Made by a program: the position numbers and the translations under genes | Notes under the pieces: generated by a model | Told to the model about the DNA's origin: nothing | What the model saw: only the letters and a program-made list of their open reading frames with translations | Databases searched by the model: none | DNA from: Rhodamnia argentea | Lineage: Eukaryota; Streptophyta; Magnoliopsida; Myrtales; Myrtaceae | Assembly (NCBI RefSeq): GCF_020921035.1 | Contig: NC_063156.1 | Location: forward strand, 11,854,501 to 11,918,500 | Length of the DNA: 64,000 nucleotides | Direction: 5' to 3' | Part shown: in pieces, positions 25,115 through 35,593 of the stretch | Position numbering within the stretch: the first letter of the stretch is position 1 | Layout of the letters: each line of letters opens with the position of its first letter

Positions 25115-25705
25115 ATGCCGAAGGAATACTATGTTATTTTCAATGGCCGTAATATCGGCATATACGATAGTTGGCCTCAAACTGAAGTTCAAGTAAGTGG
25201 TCTTAGTAATGCTAATTACAAATGAATATAACAATTGGGAAGCCACAAAACAAGCGCACTTGAAATTTTTCAATATGAAGGAGTTGCTAATGACAATTCA
25301 TTTGCCTACACGATTTCATCCCAATAATGAACATGTGAAGCAGGTATGTTAGTTGCTTACTCTTCTAATAAGACACTTTAATTTTTCAATGGTTTAGGGA
25401 TGTAAAAATTATATGGTTTCTTGTTATGTCTAATCAGGACGATGCTTGTCCTAGTGGATGTAGCCGTATAATTAGAGTTCTAGAAATGGAGTTAGAACAA
25501 ACCCGATTTGAGCTGGAATAAACCCGAAGGGAGCTGGAACATAGCCAATGTTCACATCAATTGACTACACAAGAATTGGAACATACCCAAGGTTCGCTTC
25601 GATTGATTGTACAGGAACTATAGAATGTAAGGGAGGTGAATCGCAGCTTGCAAGATATGATTAGTAAGGAATGTTCTAGTTTCACCAAACGAGGCTTCAA
25701 TTGAT
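25115..25705 (+). pseudogene. MULE accessory gene: RNase H1 N-terminal (viroplasmin-like) domain plus coiled coil, decayed
   Basis: From the ATG at 25115 the first exon encodes YYVIFNGRNIGIYDSW and QVSGLSNANYK, the hallmark of the caulimovirus-VI/RNase H1 hybrid-binding domain (PF01693 type). After a stop and a one-base shift near 25229 it continues NNWEATKQA..., as this domain does. A GT-AG intron (about 25343-25438) separates a second exon rich in heptad Leu/Glu with three repeats of the type QELEHTQ, a predicted coiled coil. In-frame stops TAA (25519-25521) and TAG (25621-25623) both fall where the repeats predict Gln (CAA, CAG). The frame ends at about 25705. In RNase H1 this domain binds RNA/DNA hybrids; here the protein would be DNA- or RNA-binding and oligomeric, by inference. 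Confidence 0.7.
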
Positions 25706-26344
25706 ATCTCACAACCTTCACACACTCAAGAATCTAAAGGTGGTGGACTGTGAAGTTTTGGACTACAATAAGCTTAATGGATGTTGGTATCGCTATTAAA
25801 TGACGATGTTGAGTTGTATACAGCAAAGTACTAGTCTTTATGTTGTTTCGGGTGGATTTGGCTATGTAGTATTTGTTTGGGAATATGGCTGTGTAATTTT
25901 GTAATTGGGGTGTTTTTGCTAACTCTTATGTGTTGAGTTGTGCATCCTATATTAGGAAGGTTTTGAATGTTGGGATGTTTGTCTTTAAGGTTTCGTATGT
26001 TGGGATGTTTGTCTTTTCCACCAAAGAACGTGGATCAGTTCATGACACTGCATAATTGACTCCCCAATTATATATTTCGACCAAAACTCAACCTAGTTTA
26101 ACATCTTAAGATCATTTGACACTTGGACGCCAATTTAATTGCATAATTGACATACGTTAACTCTAGAGGATAGCTACGGCCAATCATCCCAACATCATTT
26201 GCATTTACAGAGAGCAATAGGTAGCATTTCACCTAATACATAGAAACTGTCCTTAAATTGGAAAACAAAACTCTCCTAGACCCTAACCGAAGCAAAATAC
26301 GAAAATTTTTCAAGGAACTCAAAGGTCCTGACTGAACAGAGTTA
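25706..26344. other. MULE interior between accessory gene and captured fragment
   Basis: Probable 3' trailer of the accessory gene (T-rich, words like gttgggatgtttgtctt repeated at about 25973 and 26003), then unassigned sequence. No coding region is recognised. Confidence 0.4.
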
Positions 26345-26726
26345 GGACCTTTGAGTTTTCATGATCCCACCTCTGCCTTCATAGGCAGCACATTGCTTAA
26401 CGCAGCTACTGGATTTAGCACCTATTCCACCACATTGATCACACACTTTAGAATATGAAACTTCAATTTCCTTCCGACCTCTAAAAAGTTGATTCTTTGA
26501 AGCTTAGGAACAGATCATACCTATAACAAAATAAACTAAAGAAATGAGAACTCAAGTATTCATGAGGAAATCTTTTGTACAAGGTGATACTTTCTAGTTA
26601 CCGTATATCAAGCACATGTCTTCCTGCAATTCCTAAATTGAAGTTCAGGCCCCCTTGTTCACCCTTGTCTCCAAAAAGCTCATCTGGTCCACCAAAAAAT
26701 GCACCAAAGACTTCGAATGGATCCAC
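26345..26726 (-). pseudogene. Captured fragment of a plant DnaJ (type A, organellar) gene
   Basis: On the minus strand, after an acceptor (tctctag) at 26727, the first piece (26726-26602) encodes VDPFEVFGAFFGG, ELFG and LNFN, the G/F-rich region of plastid/mitochondrial DnaJ proteins. A GT-AG intron (26601-26521) is kept, and the split codon joins correctly (CG+G, giving LDIR then YDLFLSFKES). The second piece carries a one-base shift, then GRKEIEVS, CDQCGG and SSSCVKQC, the start of the DnaJ zinc-finger domain, to a stop near 26350. The J domain and C-terminus are missing. A further possible exon at about 26790-26950 (after acceptor tcaattccag) is not identified. Retention of the intron means genomic DNA was captured, as in Pack-MULEs. 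Confidence 0.75.
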
Positions 26727-29427
26727 CTAGAGAAAGGGGTCATTAGAGAAAAAAAAAAAGGAAAAAGAAACACGCACATGGAAAAGGTCTGATGGTCATA
26801 TCAACATCCTGACTATCAAATCGAAGAAACAGAAAGAGCGCTCTAAAGGAGAGGTCCGCACAGCACACAAATCTGCAATAAACCAGTAGTTGAAGGATGG
26901 CAGTATCATATCCACAACTTCAGACTTGCCCGCTTCTCCTTGCCATCCTGGAATTGAAAAAAGGAAATTTAAAAATCCCAAAAGAAGCACTAGACTGAAT
27001 AGAGTTAGAACGACCGGTCATTGACATTGCTAGGTAAGATCTCTACAATGAGAACTTAGGCATTTCAATAGCACGATCAAATTATAATCACAAAACAAAT
27101 ACTCAAATAACAATGAGACTCAAGTGGACTCCAATCGCTGAAGACGATCTTTTCCAATTCACATAAGTGTATCGGAATATCTTTTACAACATCTGGACTG
27201 TCAAATAGAAGAAATAGAAAGAGTTAATTTAATCAGAAATTAGCATGCATGATAAAATGAACATAACTTAGTGCAAATAGAATAGTGCTTTACTCGTCAC
27301 CAAACGGTGCTATCATGGAAGGCATATTCAAGTCTTGTGATGCCTCTAACCTACTGAATAAACTAATGTAAAAACTCGGAGGCTTATTGTAATTTGCAAG
27401 AACTTGAGGTACAAAAGAAGCTTGCGAAGAAGCTTGAGGCACATCTCCTTGCTTCTTTCTTTTTGTTTTATTCTTCTCTAGACAGTTTTTATGTCGCTTT
27501 CCTCCTTTGTGTCCATCTTTCTTCTTGAGGCCCGTACATTTTGCAAGGAGTCTCATATCTTCACTTAAAGCTGTCAAATTTCCCCGAGACTCACTTCCAA
27601 GTGGCATTTCATCGAGAGATTTGTTTATGGTCAAGATCATTTTCTTGATAAATTCATATCTCTGAATAGTTTGTGACCCCTTGATTGCTGTCTTAACAAA
27701 CTCGGGACACACCTCTCTATATCTATTAGTAACATCCATGTCATCATTCCCTTGAATGAATATATAGAATTTATTAGAAGTTACCAATAAATTAGAACAC
27801 TAAATTGAGTAAAAAAGAGTGTAATGACAATTTATACCCGAGTATCTAAACCATGCTTCTCTAGTATTCCATCTCTTGCTTCACGTGTCCATCTCTTCAA
27901 AAAGTAAGCACCAAGAATTAACTTTATGTCCAAGTTATCAAGCACTTTCAACGCATGGTAACATAAAATCCCAACGGTGTCAAAATGATTACAAGCACAA
28001 TTCACCACTTCATTGCTTGGGCCACCGGTAACCTTATACTACGGTTCATTTGCACCAAATGAACCAACAACAGATTCAACCAAGAGACCCATCTCATTAC
28101 ACTCCTTGATAACTAGGGATAAAGTTTTTATCTATTATATCTGAAAATTTTCAAACATCGAAGGTGTATAGACCTTACTTGTTTGATGCAACATAGGTGA
28201 TGTCCGACACAAAATCGTAGGCAATTTCTCTCTAGCATTAAACTCAGCTTGTAACTCTTTATACCACTTATCATTCACCACCTTATCAAATCTCTTAAAA
28301 AATGCATTTAGATTTATATTACATGTAAGATAATCCTTCAAATCTCCATTTAAACTCTCACTCAACCGTGTACTACGCATCCCCAAGGTCACTATAGATT
28401 TCATATAACATCTAGCGTACTTCTCTTTCAATCTATACAGATGTTGGAGCCAAGAATTGTCACTAGCTTCATATGTTGAAAGTAATGAGTCCCAACCTTT
28501 TCAAATTTTTTCACTGCTACATATTCGTACACAAGCTTCTTCAAATCAGTCAAAAAATTAGATCCACTCTTCATTAAATGACCAACATTTTTTTATGGCA
28601 TTTTGGATTAAATGCCATGTACACAATCCATGTCTTGTCTTGGGAATCACCTCTTCTAATTCCTTCAACATTGCTACATCTTGATCAATAAAAATTGTTA
28701 CAGGCCTCTTATATTGGTGTGCCCCCAAGAATGTTTCCAAAAGCCATCCGAAGGAATATGTGGTTTCATCATATAAAAGTGCAACCCCAAAAATCACAAG
28801 TTCTCTATGGCGATTGAATCCAATAAATGCACCAAGTGGCATGCACTCTTTGTTGGTGGAAAATGTGGTGTCAAAGGTCACAACATCACCAAAAAGGGAA
28901 TAATCAATAACTATTCTAGAATCTATCCAAAATATGTTTGTTATTTGCTAATTACTATCAAGCTGAACAACATAGAAGAAAGATGTGTCTAAGATCTATC
29001 GTTTCTCGAAGTACCTCAATAAACATCCTGTGTCTCCAAACTCCATGTCTCTCCCTCGTTTAATGTAAAGATAATTTTTTATCAACCCTTGTGTAACTAA
29101 CATTTTCTCTTCCCCCAATCTATACACTAGACAAGTCATGTTGCTAGCTTTGTGTAAGGCCTGCATTGTCAGCCAACACAATTTGTTGAGCTTGGACATC
29201 GCTTATTTGCCTATGTGACCGTATCAAGTGAGTACAGTTTGCAAAGTGGAGTGGATGAGAATGCTTTGGCTCAAAATCATACACACTATTTACCACTCCC
29301 TCGAACTAATCTGATTCCCATTCGGGCATGGCAGTCCATCCTCATTTCAGATCTAGGCTTTTTTACTAATGCCGGGCGTTTATCTTTTCGTCGACGTTCC
29401 TCTTTTGCACAACAAAAGCATGTCGAA

Positions 29428-29752
29428 GGGAAAAAGTACATTAAAAGTGCCATAACTTTTGTACGGCATTCACTTGAGTGCCATAACTTTCAAAACGTTC
29501 ACTTAAGTGCCATAACTTTCAAAAATTGTTCACTTGAGTGCCATGCTGACGTGGACACCGGAAAAGCCGACGTGGCAGCCGGAAAGCCGACGTGGCTCGC
29601 CGGAAAGTTGACGTGGCTCGCCGGAAAAGTAGTTGTAGCACTCAAGTGAACGATTTTGCTTCGACGTGGCACTCAAGTAAACGATTTTTGAAAGTTATAG
29701 CACTCAAGTGAACGCCCTACATAAGTTATGGCACTCATGGTGTACTTATCCC
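29428..29752. mobile_element. Mutator-type MITE inside the transposase exon
   Basis: Inverted ends GGGAAAAAGTACAT... and ...GTACTTATCCC extend inward over about 90 bases with repeated words like cacttgagtgccataacttt. Flanking 9-mers catgtcgaa (29419-29427) and cgtgtagaa (29753-29761) agree at seven of nine positions. Removing the MITE and one 9-mer joins the transposase frame as TSTRFCCAKEERRRKDK. The GC-rich centre (29545-29630) repeats the word gacgtggc several times. Confidence 0.85.
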
Positions 29753-29861
29753 CGTGTAGAAGTTATGGAACCATCCTTCTTTTTATTAGTAACTCTCCTA
29801 CATACACCAAAATCAATTTTCAATGCATACATCTTCCAAAACTCCCACGCCTCATCTACAT

Positions 29862-30518
29862 TAGGGGTGTGCAAATTGGACCGGACCGACTCGAACCGGC
29901 CCGGGATCGGACCAGACCGGCCGGGTTGGTCCGGTCCTTGAGGGGGGCGGTCCGGTCCCCGGTCCCAATAAATGGAACAGGTGACCGGGCGGTCCGGTCC
30001 CCGGGTCCATGGTGGATGGGACTAGTCCGGACCGTCCGGATCTGACCGTTCAAAATATATATAGAGATTCTTAAAATTATAAAAATAATTAGAAATGTTT
30101 GACTTCAAACAAAATAATTCAGTAATAAAAAAGAAAAAAAGAACCAGTTAACACGAACTAGTTAACCCAATTTTCCTAAGTCCTCTCCGCTTGCGTCTCC
30201 TTGTTGCCTCTCCGCTCACGTCTTGCCTTCGCTTCTCCGCTCATGTCTCACCTTCGCCTTTCCACTTGCTCTTCTTGTAGTCCCGCCTATTGTTGACTCG
30301 TTGCTCTTCTCGCAATTAAAGCATATTGTATTCAAAGAGTTAGATTTTTATAAGTAACTAATATTAGCGGTCCCATTGGGCCGGGACCGGGACCGGATCG
30401 GACCACCGATCCAGGTCCCGGTTTGGTCCGTGGTCCTGAAAATTTAGGGACCGGGACTACCGGTCCGGTCCCCTGTTCTATATCGGGACCGGATCGCCCG
30501 GCACCATGCACACCCCTA
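29862..30518. mobile_element. hAT-type MITE inside the transposase exon
   Basis: Ends TAGGGGTGTGCA and TGCACACCCCTA are perfect 12-base inverted repeats, flanked by a perfect 8-bp duplication ATCTACAT (29854-29861, 30519-30526). Subterminal regions are rich in ggtccgg/ccggacc words. There is no transposase. Removing it with one duplication joins GMEFNDVDEAWEFWK in frame. The perfect duplication suggests it is the younger of the two insertions in this gene. Confidence 0.95.
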
Positions 30519-30753
30519 ATCTACATCATTAAATTCCATACCTACTTGTGCGGTGCAATCATTACTGGCGATAAAATCACATAAAACATAGTGGACAAAG
30601 TGGCATCATTAGAAGATAAACTTGAACAACAAACAATAAAACAGAAGAAAAACTAACATACTTTCATGAATACATCAATTACCTTGGGCCATCATCATCC
30701 ATTTGAGAGGGCGTCTCCATTTGAGGGATAATTTGATTGCTACTACTAAGCAT

Positions 30754-31429
30754 GGCAGTTGAGAGCCAAAGTGCTCGCCTATCTCTCCCAATATTTCTGA
30801 AAGTGTGCAACCGCTGCCAGCTAACATTTTTCTGGATTTGATAAAGGCAGGTCTATGAGTGTCAAGGATTACTTATAGGAAACAGTTGCTAATGAAGCAA
30901 TTGCTTGATAGGATTGAAAATAATTTGCAATATCCCTGTCCACATTTGTAGGTGATCCAAGTTAGAATCTTAAAGTTTATAATTGCATGCTCAAACTCCC
31001 TTTCTTGTTATTACCTTTGGGAGGCCGGAGAGAGGTAAATTAGGCTGTTTCAACTTGCGTGCGAATTTTCTATTGCTTCAACCCCGCCAAAAATAGGAAA
31101 AAGGAATAATCCAACTCTTCAATATGGAATGAGAAGCATGTTACAGAAAAGTTTCAACATCAATGATCCCCTAAAAACGAATAGTCCTTAAGCGCACCAA
31201 ACACAAACAACGAAATTACCCAAAAAAGCTACTTGATTTCTTCAAAAGACATTCTTATGTGGACCCTTTTTATTCTCCTCTTTTGATTAACTAGATTTCA
31301 CTTCATTGATATCTACAAAATCTTGAAACCCGATACATTACCCAGAAACAAGTTGGAGCAAAACAATAAAAGAGTAAATCATCAAGCATTCGGGAATCAC
31401 TCCCAAATCGGATTGAAGAAAAGATTTTA
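30754..31429. other. MULE interior, 5' side of the transposase, with partial TIR duplication
   Basis: Non-coding leader region of the transposase. From about 31265 to 31425 it repeats the inner part of the right terminal repeat (words such as agatttcacttca.t.atatct and attcgggaatcac also occur at 31506 and 31651), a partial tandem duplication. Confidence 0.55.
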
Positions 31430-32367
31430 CCTTTCTTCTCTCCTTTTAATTAATAAGATTGAAGAAAAGATTTTACCTTTTCTTCTCTCCTTTTAGTTAA
31501 CCAGATTTCACTTCACTAATATCTACCACATACTAACAGGTTCAAGAAATCTTGATACACAATACATTACCTAGAAGCAATAGAAAGACCAAATTGGAAT
31601 ACTAGGTACTGCTTGAAGCAAAACAACAAAAAAGTAAACCGTCGAGCATTCGGGGAATTGCCCCGAGACCTAGAACAATAGAAAGATTAGATTGAAGAAA
31701 AAAAATTCTACCTTGAGAAGTGAATAGTTTGCGGGCCGGTACCAGCAACCAAGACGTGCACAACGAATCGCGCGAGAGATGGCTATTCTTTAGAAATCCT
31801 CGATAGCTCAGGGAACAAGCGTAAGTACAAATAGCAATTCCTCTCCACCAATAAGTGCCTGCCCAGACAGACAGAGAAAGAGAGCAAAAATTTGCCGAAT
31901 GAGTACGACTCGCTCAAAAACAAAGTTGTAGGAATTGATGAATTTTGATATCAAGGCTCAAATCATAAATTTTACCACAGAAGCCGAGGCGAGCGGAGGC
32001 GATGCGAGCGAGAGGGCAAGCCGAGACGAAGCCGGCGGCCTCGAAGTGGAGAGCCGCGACGCGTCGAGGGGGAGGCAACGGACGATGCGAGGGAGACCAA
32101 TAGTCGCGAGGCGGCGAGCGGGGAAGACAAAGGACACGTAGAGCGGAGGAGACAGATGAGGCGACACAGAGCACCAAAGTGCGAAGAGAGTAGCGCAAAT
32201 TTCATAACAAATATGAGGAGAGAGAGGGAATCCAGGTTTCAAAAGTGCTGCCCAATTTTTGCCTCCCCCTCCTTCAAATGATGTGGAGGATTTTTGGGCA
32301 TCGGATGAGAATGGACGGTGGAATTTCATTTAATGTTACCACTGACATTGAAGGGGTGTGTTAGGGG
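31430..32367 (-). repeat. Right terminal inverted repeat of the MULE
   Basis: Reverse complement of the left repeat 23397-24393, with scattered substitutions and small indels. Its outer end reads GTGTTAGGGG. The transposase would be transcribed from within it. Confidence 0.9.
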
Positions 32368-32524
32368 ATCTGGTTTCATGTCAATGGTCGTTTGGTCTTT
32401 AGACAGTAGTTATCCTGTAGAGTACAAATGACGCGCTTTGTCGGGATCCCGTACACAGGGAGATTCCTGTCGGAATGGGGATTCTCTGTGATTGACACCC
32501 CTTGTAAAGTTTTGATTGGAAAAA
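32368..32524. other. Short spacer between MULE and duplicated gene segment
   Basis: About 150 bases that match neither the MULE nor the region around 49700. Nothing recognisable is seen. Confidence 0.4.
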
Positions 32525-35500
32525 CAAATTTCTGGAAATTCCTCTGTAGCTGTAAATCTGGCTATTCATCTACTTTATCATCTGTATTGATTCTTTTACT
32601 TTTTTTTATCACTAAGAGTATTTCATTAAGACGCAACAAGGGTATACCAAGCATTTACATCAAGACTCATGGCATCAACAAGTGAATGCTCGTTTCAGAT
32701 CCAACCTGTCTATGGAGATTTGTTTTCGCTTTCTTTTCTAATATGATTCCTTTGTCACGCCATAAATTTGTTGGGTGAATTTGCTAAAGATCGTTTCCAA
32801 GCATAGCACGCTTTCTTTATGCAGCATGTGGCTTTAATGGCGTGGAAGGCTGTTGTGAATGTAATGCGTATTCTGATCATTGGCATTCTGATAGAGGCAT
32901 TTGATTACATCGTGCGTGGGGAAATGTTCGCTTGAATATAGGAGTTGCATCAAATTTGTGCTTGAGCGTTGACATGCTTTCAGTGTGAAATTATAACGAT
33001 TGAATTTCGGATTTCGTTGAACCGCTATGTCTTTTTCCCTCAACTAAATGGGATAATTGTAGCAGCTTATGAAGTGAATGATGATTAAGATTGTCTTCTT
33101 GTTATTGATCATAATACTGAACTAATGTGATGCTTAAAATTTCCATGCCTGCAAGGACGAGTATGAACTCCTAGAAGCACTGAAGCCTAAACTTGCTGTT
33201 CATCCATTGACAGCCCCCGTTTTAGGAAATGATCATAATGAGTTTCCGTAGTCGTGAAAATCTGGTAAGGCCTGATGAACTCTCTTGTTGTGGTTATCTA
33301 TGCTGCAGATACGAAATTTTACTTGGAACATTGCAATTATCACTTCATTTATTATCTCCTTTTTTGTACTTGAGGGTGGTTGACATGTTTGTCCTTTTCG
33401 AATGCTGTGGCAATTAAATACATAACTTGTGCCTTTCTGGACAGGTTTGTGCACCATCATGATGCTGAATTTACCTTGCATTAGTGGAGTCCTCTGCGGA
33501 GTTGAAATTTTGTTTCAGTTTTCCAAGCACGTAATTTCACAATTTCATTTTCAGATACAGAGGTGTTTGTCCTGCTTCGAATTGGATAACATGGTCACTA
33601 CTTGATCATTGTATTGAGGAGTGTTCTCTGTTGCATAAGAGGAGGCATACGTAGTTACTAGTGACAGTTATCTTGATGGAAAATATCCTCTGTTCAAAGC
33701 TCAGTATCAGTTTTCAGGTAAGCTTCTTGGGGTTGGGTTGTGGCCAGCTGATGAGGGGTGCAATTTTGTGAACCTGTGGAGGACCCATCTTTGCTTGGGG
33801 CAGAACGCCTTATTGTTGGAAATGATATCCTTCTAGTAATAAGTGTGAAACTATTTGTCAGAATGTGTAGACTGATTACTCTATGCTCTTGCTGTCGATT
33901 TGGTTTCTTCATGTAATTTTCTACCGTCCCTTTGTACTGTTGTGCTGAATGCTCTTTGCCGCTCCTTGTCTCAAAGAGAGTTATTGGATTTAGTAAGTCT
34001 TTGCAACTGAAAGAAGAGCCTTGGCACAACGGTATTATCTGCACTTGTTAAATCCTTCTTACCCCTGTTCTCATGGTTGCTCCTAGTTCTTTTGATGAAG
34101 GTTGGGATCCCTAAGGTTCTAGCTGGTGACCTGCTTTTTCTCAGTTTTTGGAGCTTACAAGCATGCAACGGGAGGCTGTACTCTCACTGCCTCTTTTCGC
34201 TCCTGAGACAGTCAAATTGAGTTCAGTACCATTTCCTCCTGTTTCGGTCAACCAGGTCGTGCAACTCCTAGAACGGGTTCCTTATGCGTTAAATTAGTCT
34301 TGCCATTTCAAGTTTCTTTATGTTGAGCTGTGGATACACAAGTACTCCATGCTTCTCCCCGGGAGGATTCTGTCAAGTTGCATAATGTGCAAAGGGCACT
34401 GTGTTTACGACAGTACAGCTATGCTTACGCGGTGAAGTGCCGTCTGAGACGCCCAAGCATAATATGGGAGTTACAAACTCTGATCAAAAACCATACGCTA
34501 ACCGGGAGTGGAGAGTTTTACTACACACCGGAGCTTGTACACTCCAATTCTCTTGCCAGGAGGATGTTAAGGGCTGCTAAGTTTGCGCATATGGGTAAAA
34601 CGATGGTTCATTCATGTAACTAGAGCCTTAAAACTGTACCGGTTTTCACATTTGTGCTGTATATTTGATGACAAATACCCTTTCTTTTTACCTACGTACC
34701 TTGGCAAGTTAATTTTCAAAAGATGAATGGTGATGTTTCTGGCGGCGGCCTCTTAAATAAATGTTCTTATACTTGCACAAGGGAATGCAATGTTTCTTGT
34801 ACCGAGAGGGATTTCCGGGTCATGAGGCTGATTTATCTCCAGATTCTACACAAAATAGTGCTTAGCACAGTTACTGCAGAGTCTACTAGTGGATACTGCT
34901 GTCGTGATTCTTTTGTACTGAGGGGTGTCCAAGAATGTTGAGAAGTGCAAGAGGTTTCTCTAGTAATATGAAGTGTACGTTTATCAATAAGACGAGGAAC
35001 AAAAAGTATTGATTGGATTTGCAAATTAAGGGCTTGTATGGTAACACTCCCTGGAAAGTGTTTTTGTTCTGAAAGTGTTCCCGAAACACTTTTGGAACCG
35101 AAACGCGTATGATAAAAAAATGTTCCAAAAGTATTCCGGAGAACATTTTTGAAGCAAAATTAAGGAACAAAAAAAATCTTGTTTCTTGTTCTTCGGAACA
35201 CTTTTTGGAAACAACTCGAAAACAAGCTTGTGTAAGCCACCACATCCCATCATCGTCGACGAGGAGTTGACGCAGCTGTCGCCACCCGTCGTAGCGTCGC
35301 CGTTGGCCGCCGGTCGCCCCGCAGCCGGTCGCCGGAGGCCGGCTACCGCTGCCCACCGCCACGACCACCCGCAGCTGCCGATCGCCAGCCTCCGCCCTCG
35401 CCGGCCGCCGGTTGCAGATCCTTCCTTTTGATGAAAAAAATTTTTTTTTTTTTTTTTGTACTTACCAAACGAGTTTCTATTCTTGAAAATCATAGCTGGC

Positions 35501-35593
35501 AACAGAAACACAAAAAAATGTTTCTATTCTAAACATATTTTTAGGAACAGAAGCATTACCATATAGATCCTAAGTCACCGGAGCGAGTTCAGA
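32525..35593 (+). pseudogene. Inverted partial copy of the DDB1/CPSF-A-like gene 3' end
   Basis: This plus-strand stretch is the reverse-complement relative of about 46722-49700. It includes introns and 3' flank, so it is a genomic segment, not a retrocopy. It holds relics of the last two exons: one at about 33155-33263 (DEYELLEA, HPLTAPVLGNDHNEF) with an extra T that shifts the frame, and one at about 34107-34297 (ELTSMQREAVLSLP, QVVQLLERVPYALN) with an extra T near its start. Stops at the same place as the true gene (34295-34297) mark the end. The 12 or 13 upstream exons are absent, so it cannot make a protein. A Tourist-like MITE (35030-35570) has split its far end. Confidence 0.85.
35030..35570. 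mobile_element. Tourist-like (PIF/Harbinger) MITE with a GC-rich core
   Basis: Ends GGGCTTGTATGGTAACACT and the complement of AGCATTACCATATAGATCC are inverted relatives. TAA lies on both sides (35027-35029, 35571-35573), the 3-bp duplication of PIF/Harbinger elements. Homology to the copy around 46730-46790 resumes after it, which supports the boundaries. The centre (about 35245-35420) is very GC-rich and unlike the arms; its source is unknown. Confidence 0.7.

Larger units (their letters stand above)
27290..30753 (-). pseudogene. MULE transposase of FAR1/FRS type, disrupted
   Basis: The minus strand encodes in order: a short first exon (30753-30683, MLSSSNQIIP...) ending AAG|GTAATT; a second exon from 30564 with the FAR1 DNA-binding region (GMEFND, EAWEFWKMYA, CCAKEERRRKDKRP) and RSHRQISDVQAQQ; the MULE catalytic domain (28881-28560: FDTTFSTNKE, GFNRHRE, FIDQDVAMLKE, RHGLCTWHL); a region with RSTRLSESLN (28431-28135); a SWIM zinc finger (about 28015-27840: VNCACNHF...GILCYHALKVL); and a last exon (27787-27290) rich in Lys. 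Two MITEs interrupt it (29428-29752, 29862-30518), with further stops at 28996-28998 and 28948-28950 and frame changes near 29240. FAR1/FRS host regulators are related, but its place inside the inverted repeats argues that this is the element's own transposase. Confidence 0.85.
23397..32367 (-). mobile_element. Mutator-like element (MULE) with long inverted repeats and two genes
   Basis: The ends are inverted copies of about 0.95 kb, beginning CCCTAACAC on the left and ending GTGTTAGGGG on the right. Flanking 9-mers aactggatt (23388-23396) and atctggttt (32368-32376) agree at seven of nine positions, compatible with an old 9-bp Mutator target duplication. Inside are a FAR1/FRS-type transposase reading leftward from the right repeat, a small gene with an RNase H1-like domain reading rightward from the left repeat, and a captured DnaJ fragment between them. 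All coding parts carry disabling changes. The convergent two-gene layout recalls MuDR of maize, but the second gene does not look like mudrB. Confidence 0.85.

Noticed and set aside
27290..30753. Host FAR1-RELATED SEQUENCE transcription factor gene
   Set aside because: The domains are shared, but the gene sits inside 0.95-kb inverted repeats next to one of them and is multiply disrupted, so an element-encoded transposase is the better call.
35026..35511. 161-codon minus-strand frame across the Tourist-like MITE
   Set aside because: It spans the MITE and its GC-rich core, with no recognisable domain; treated as part of the element.
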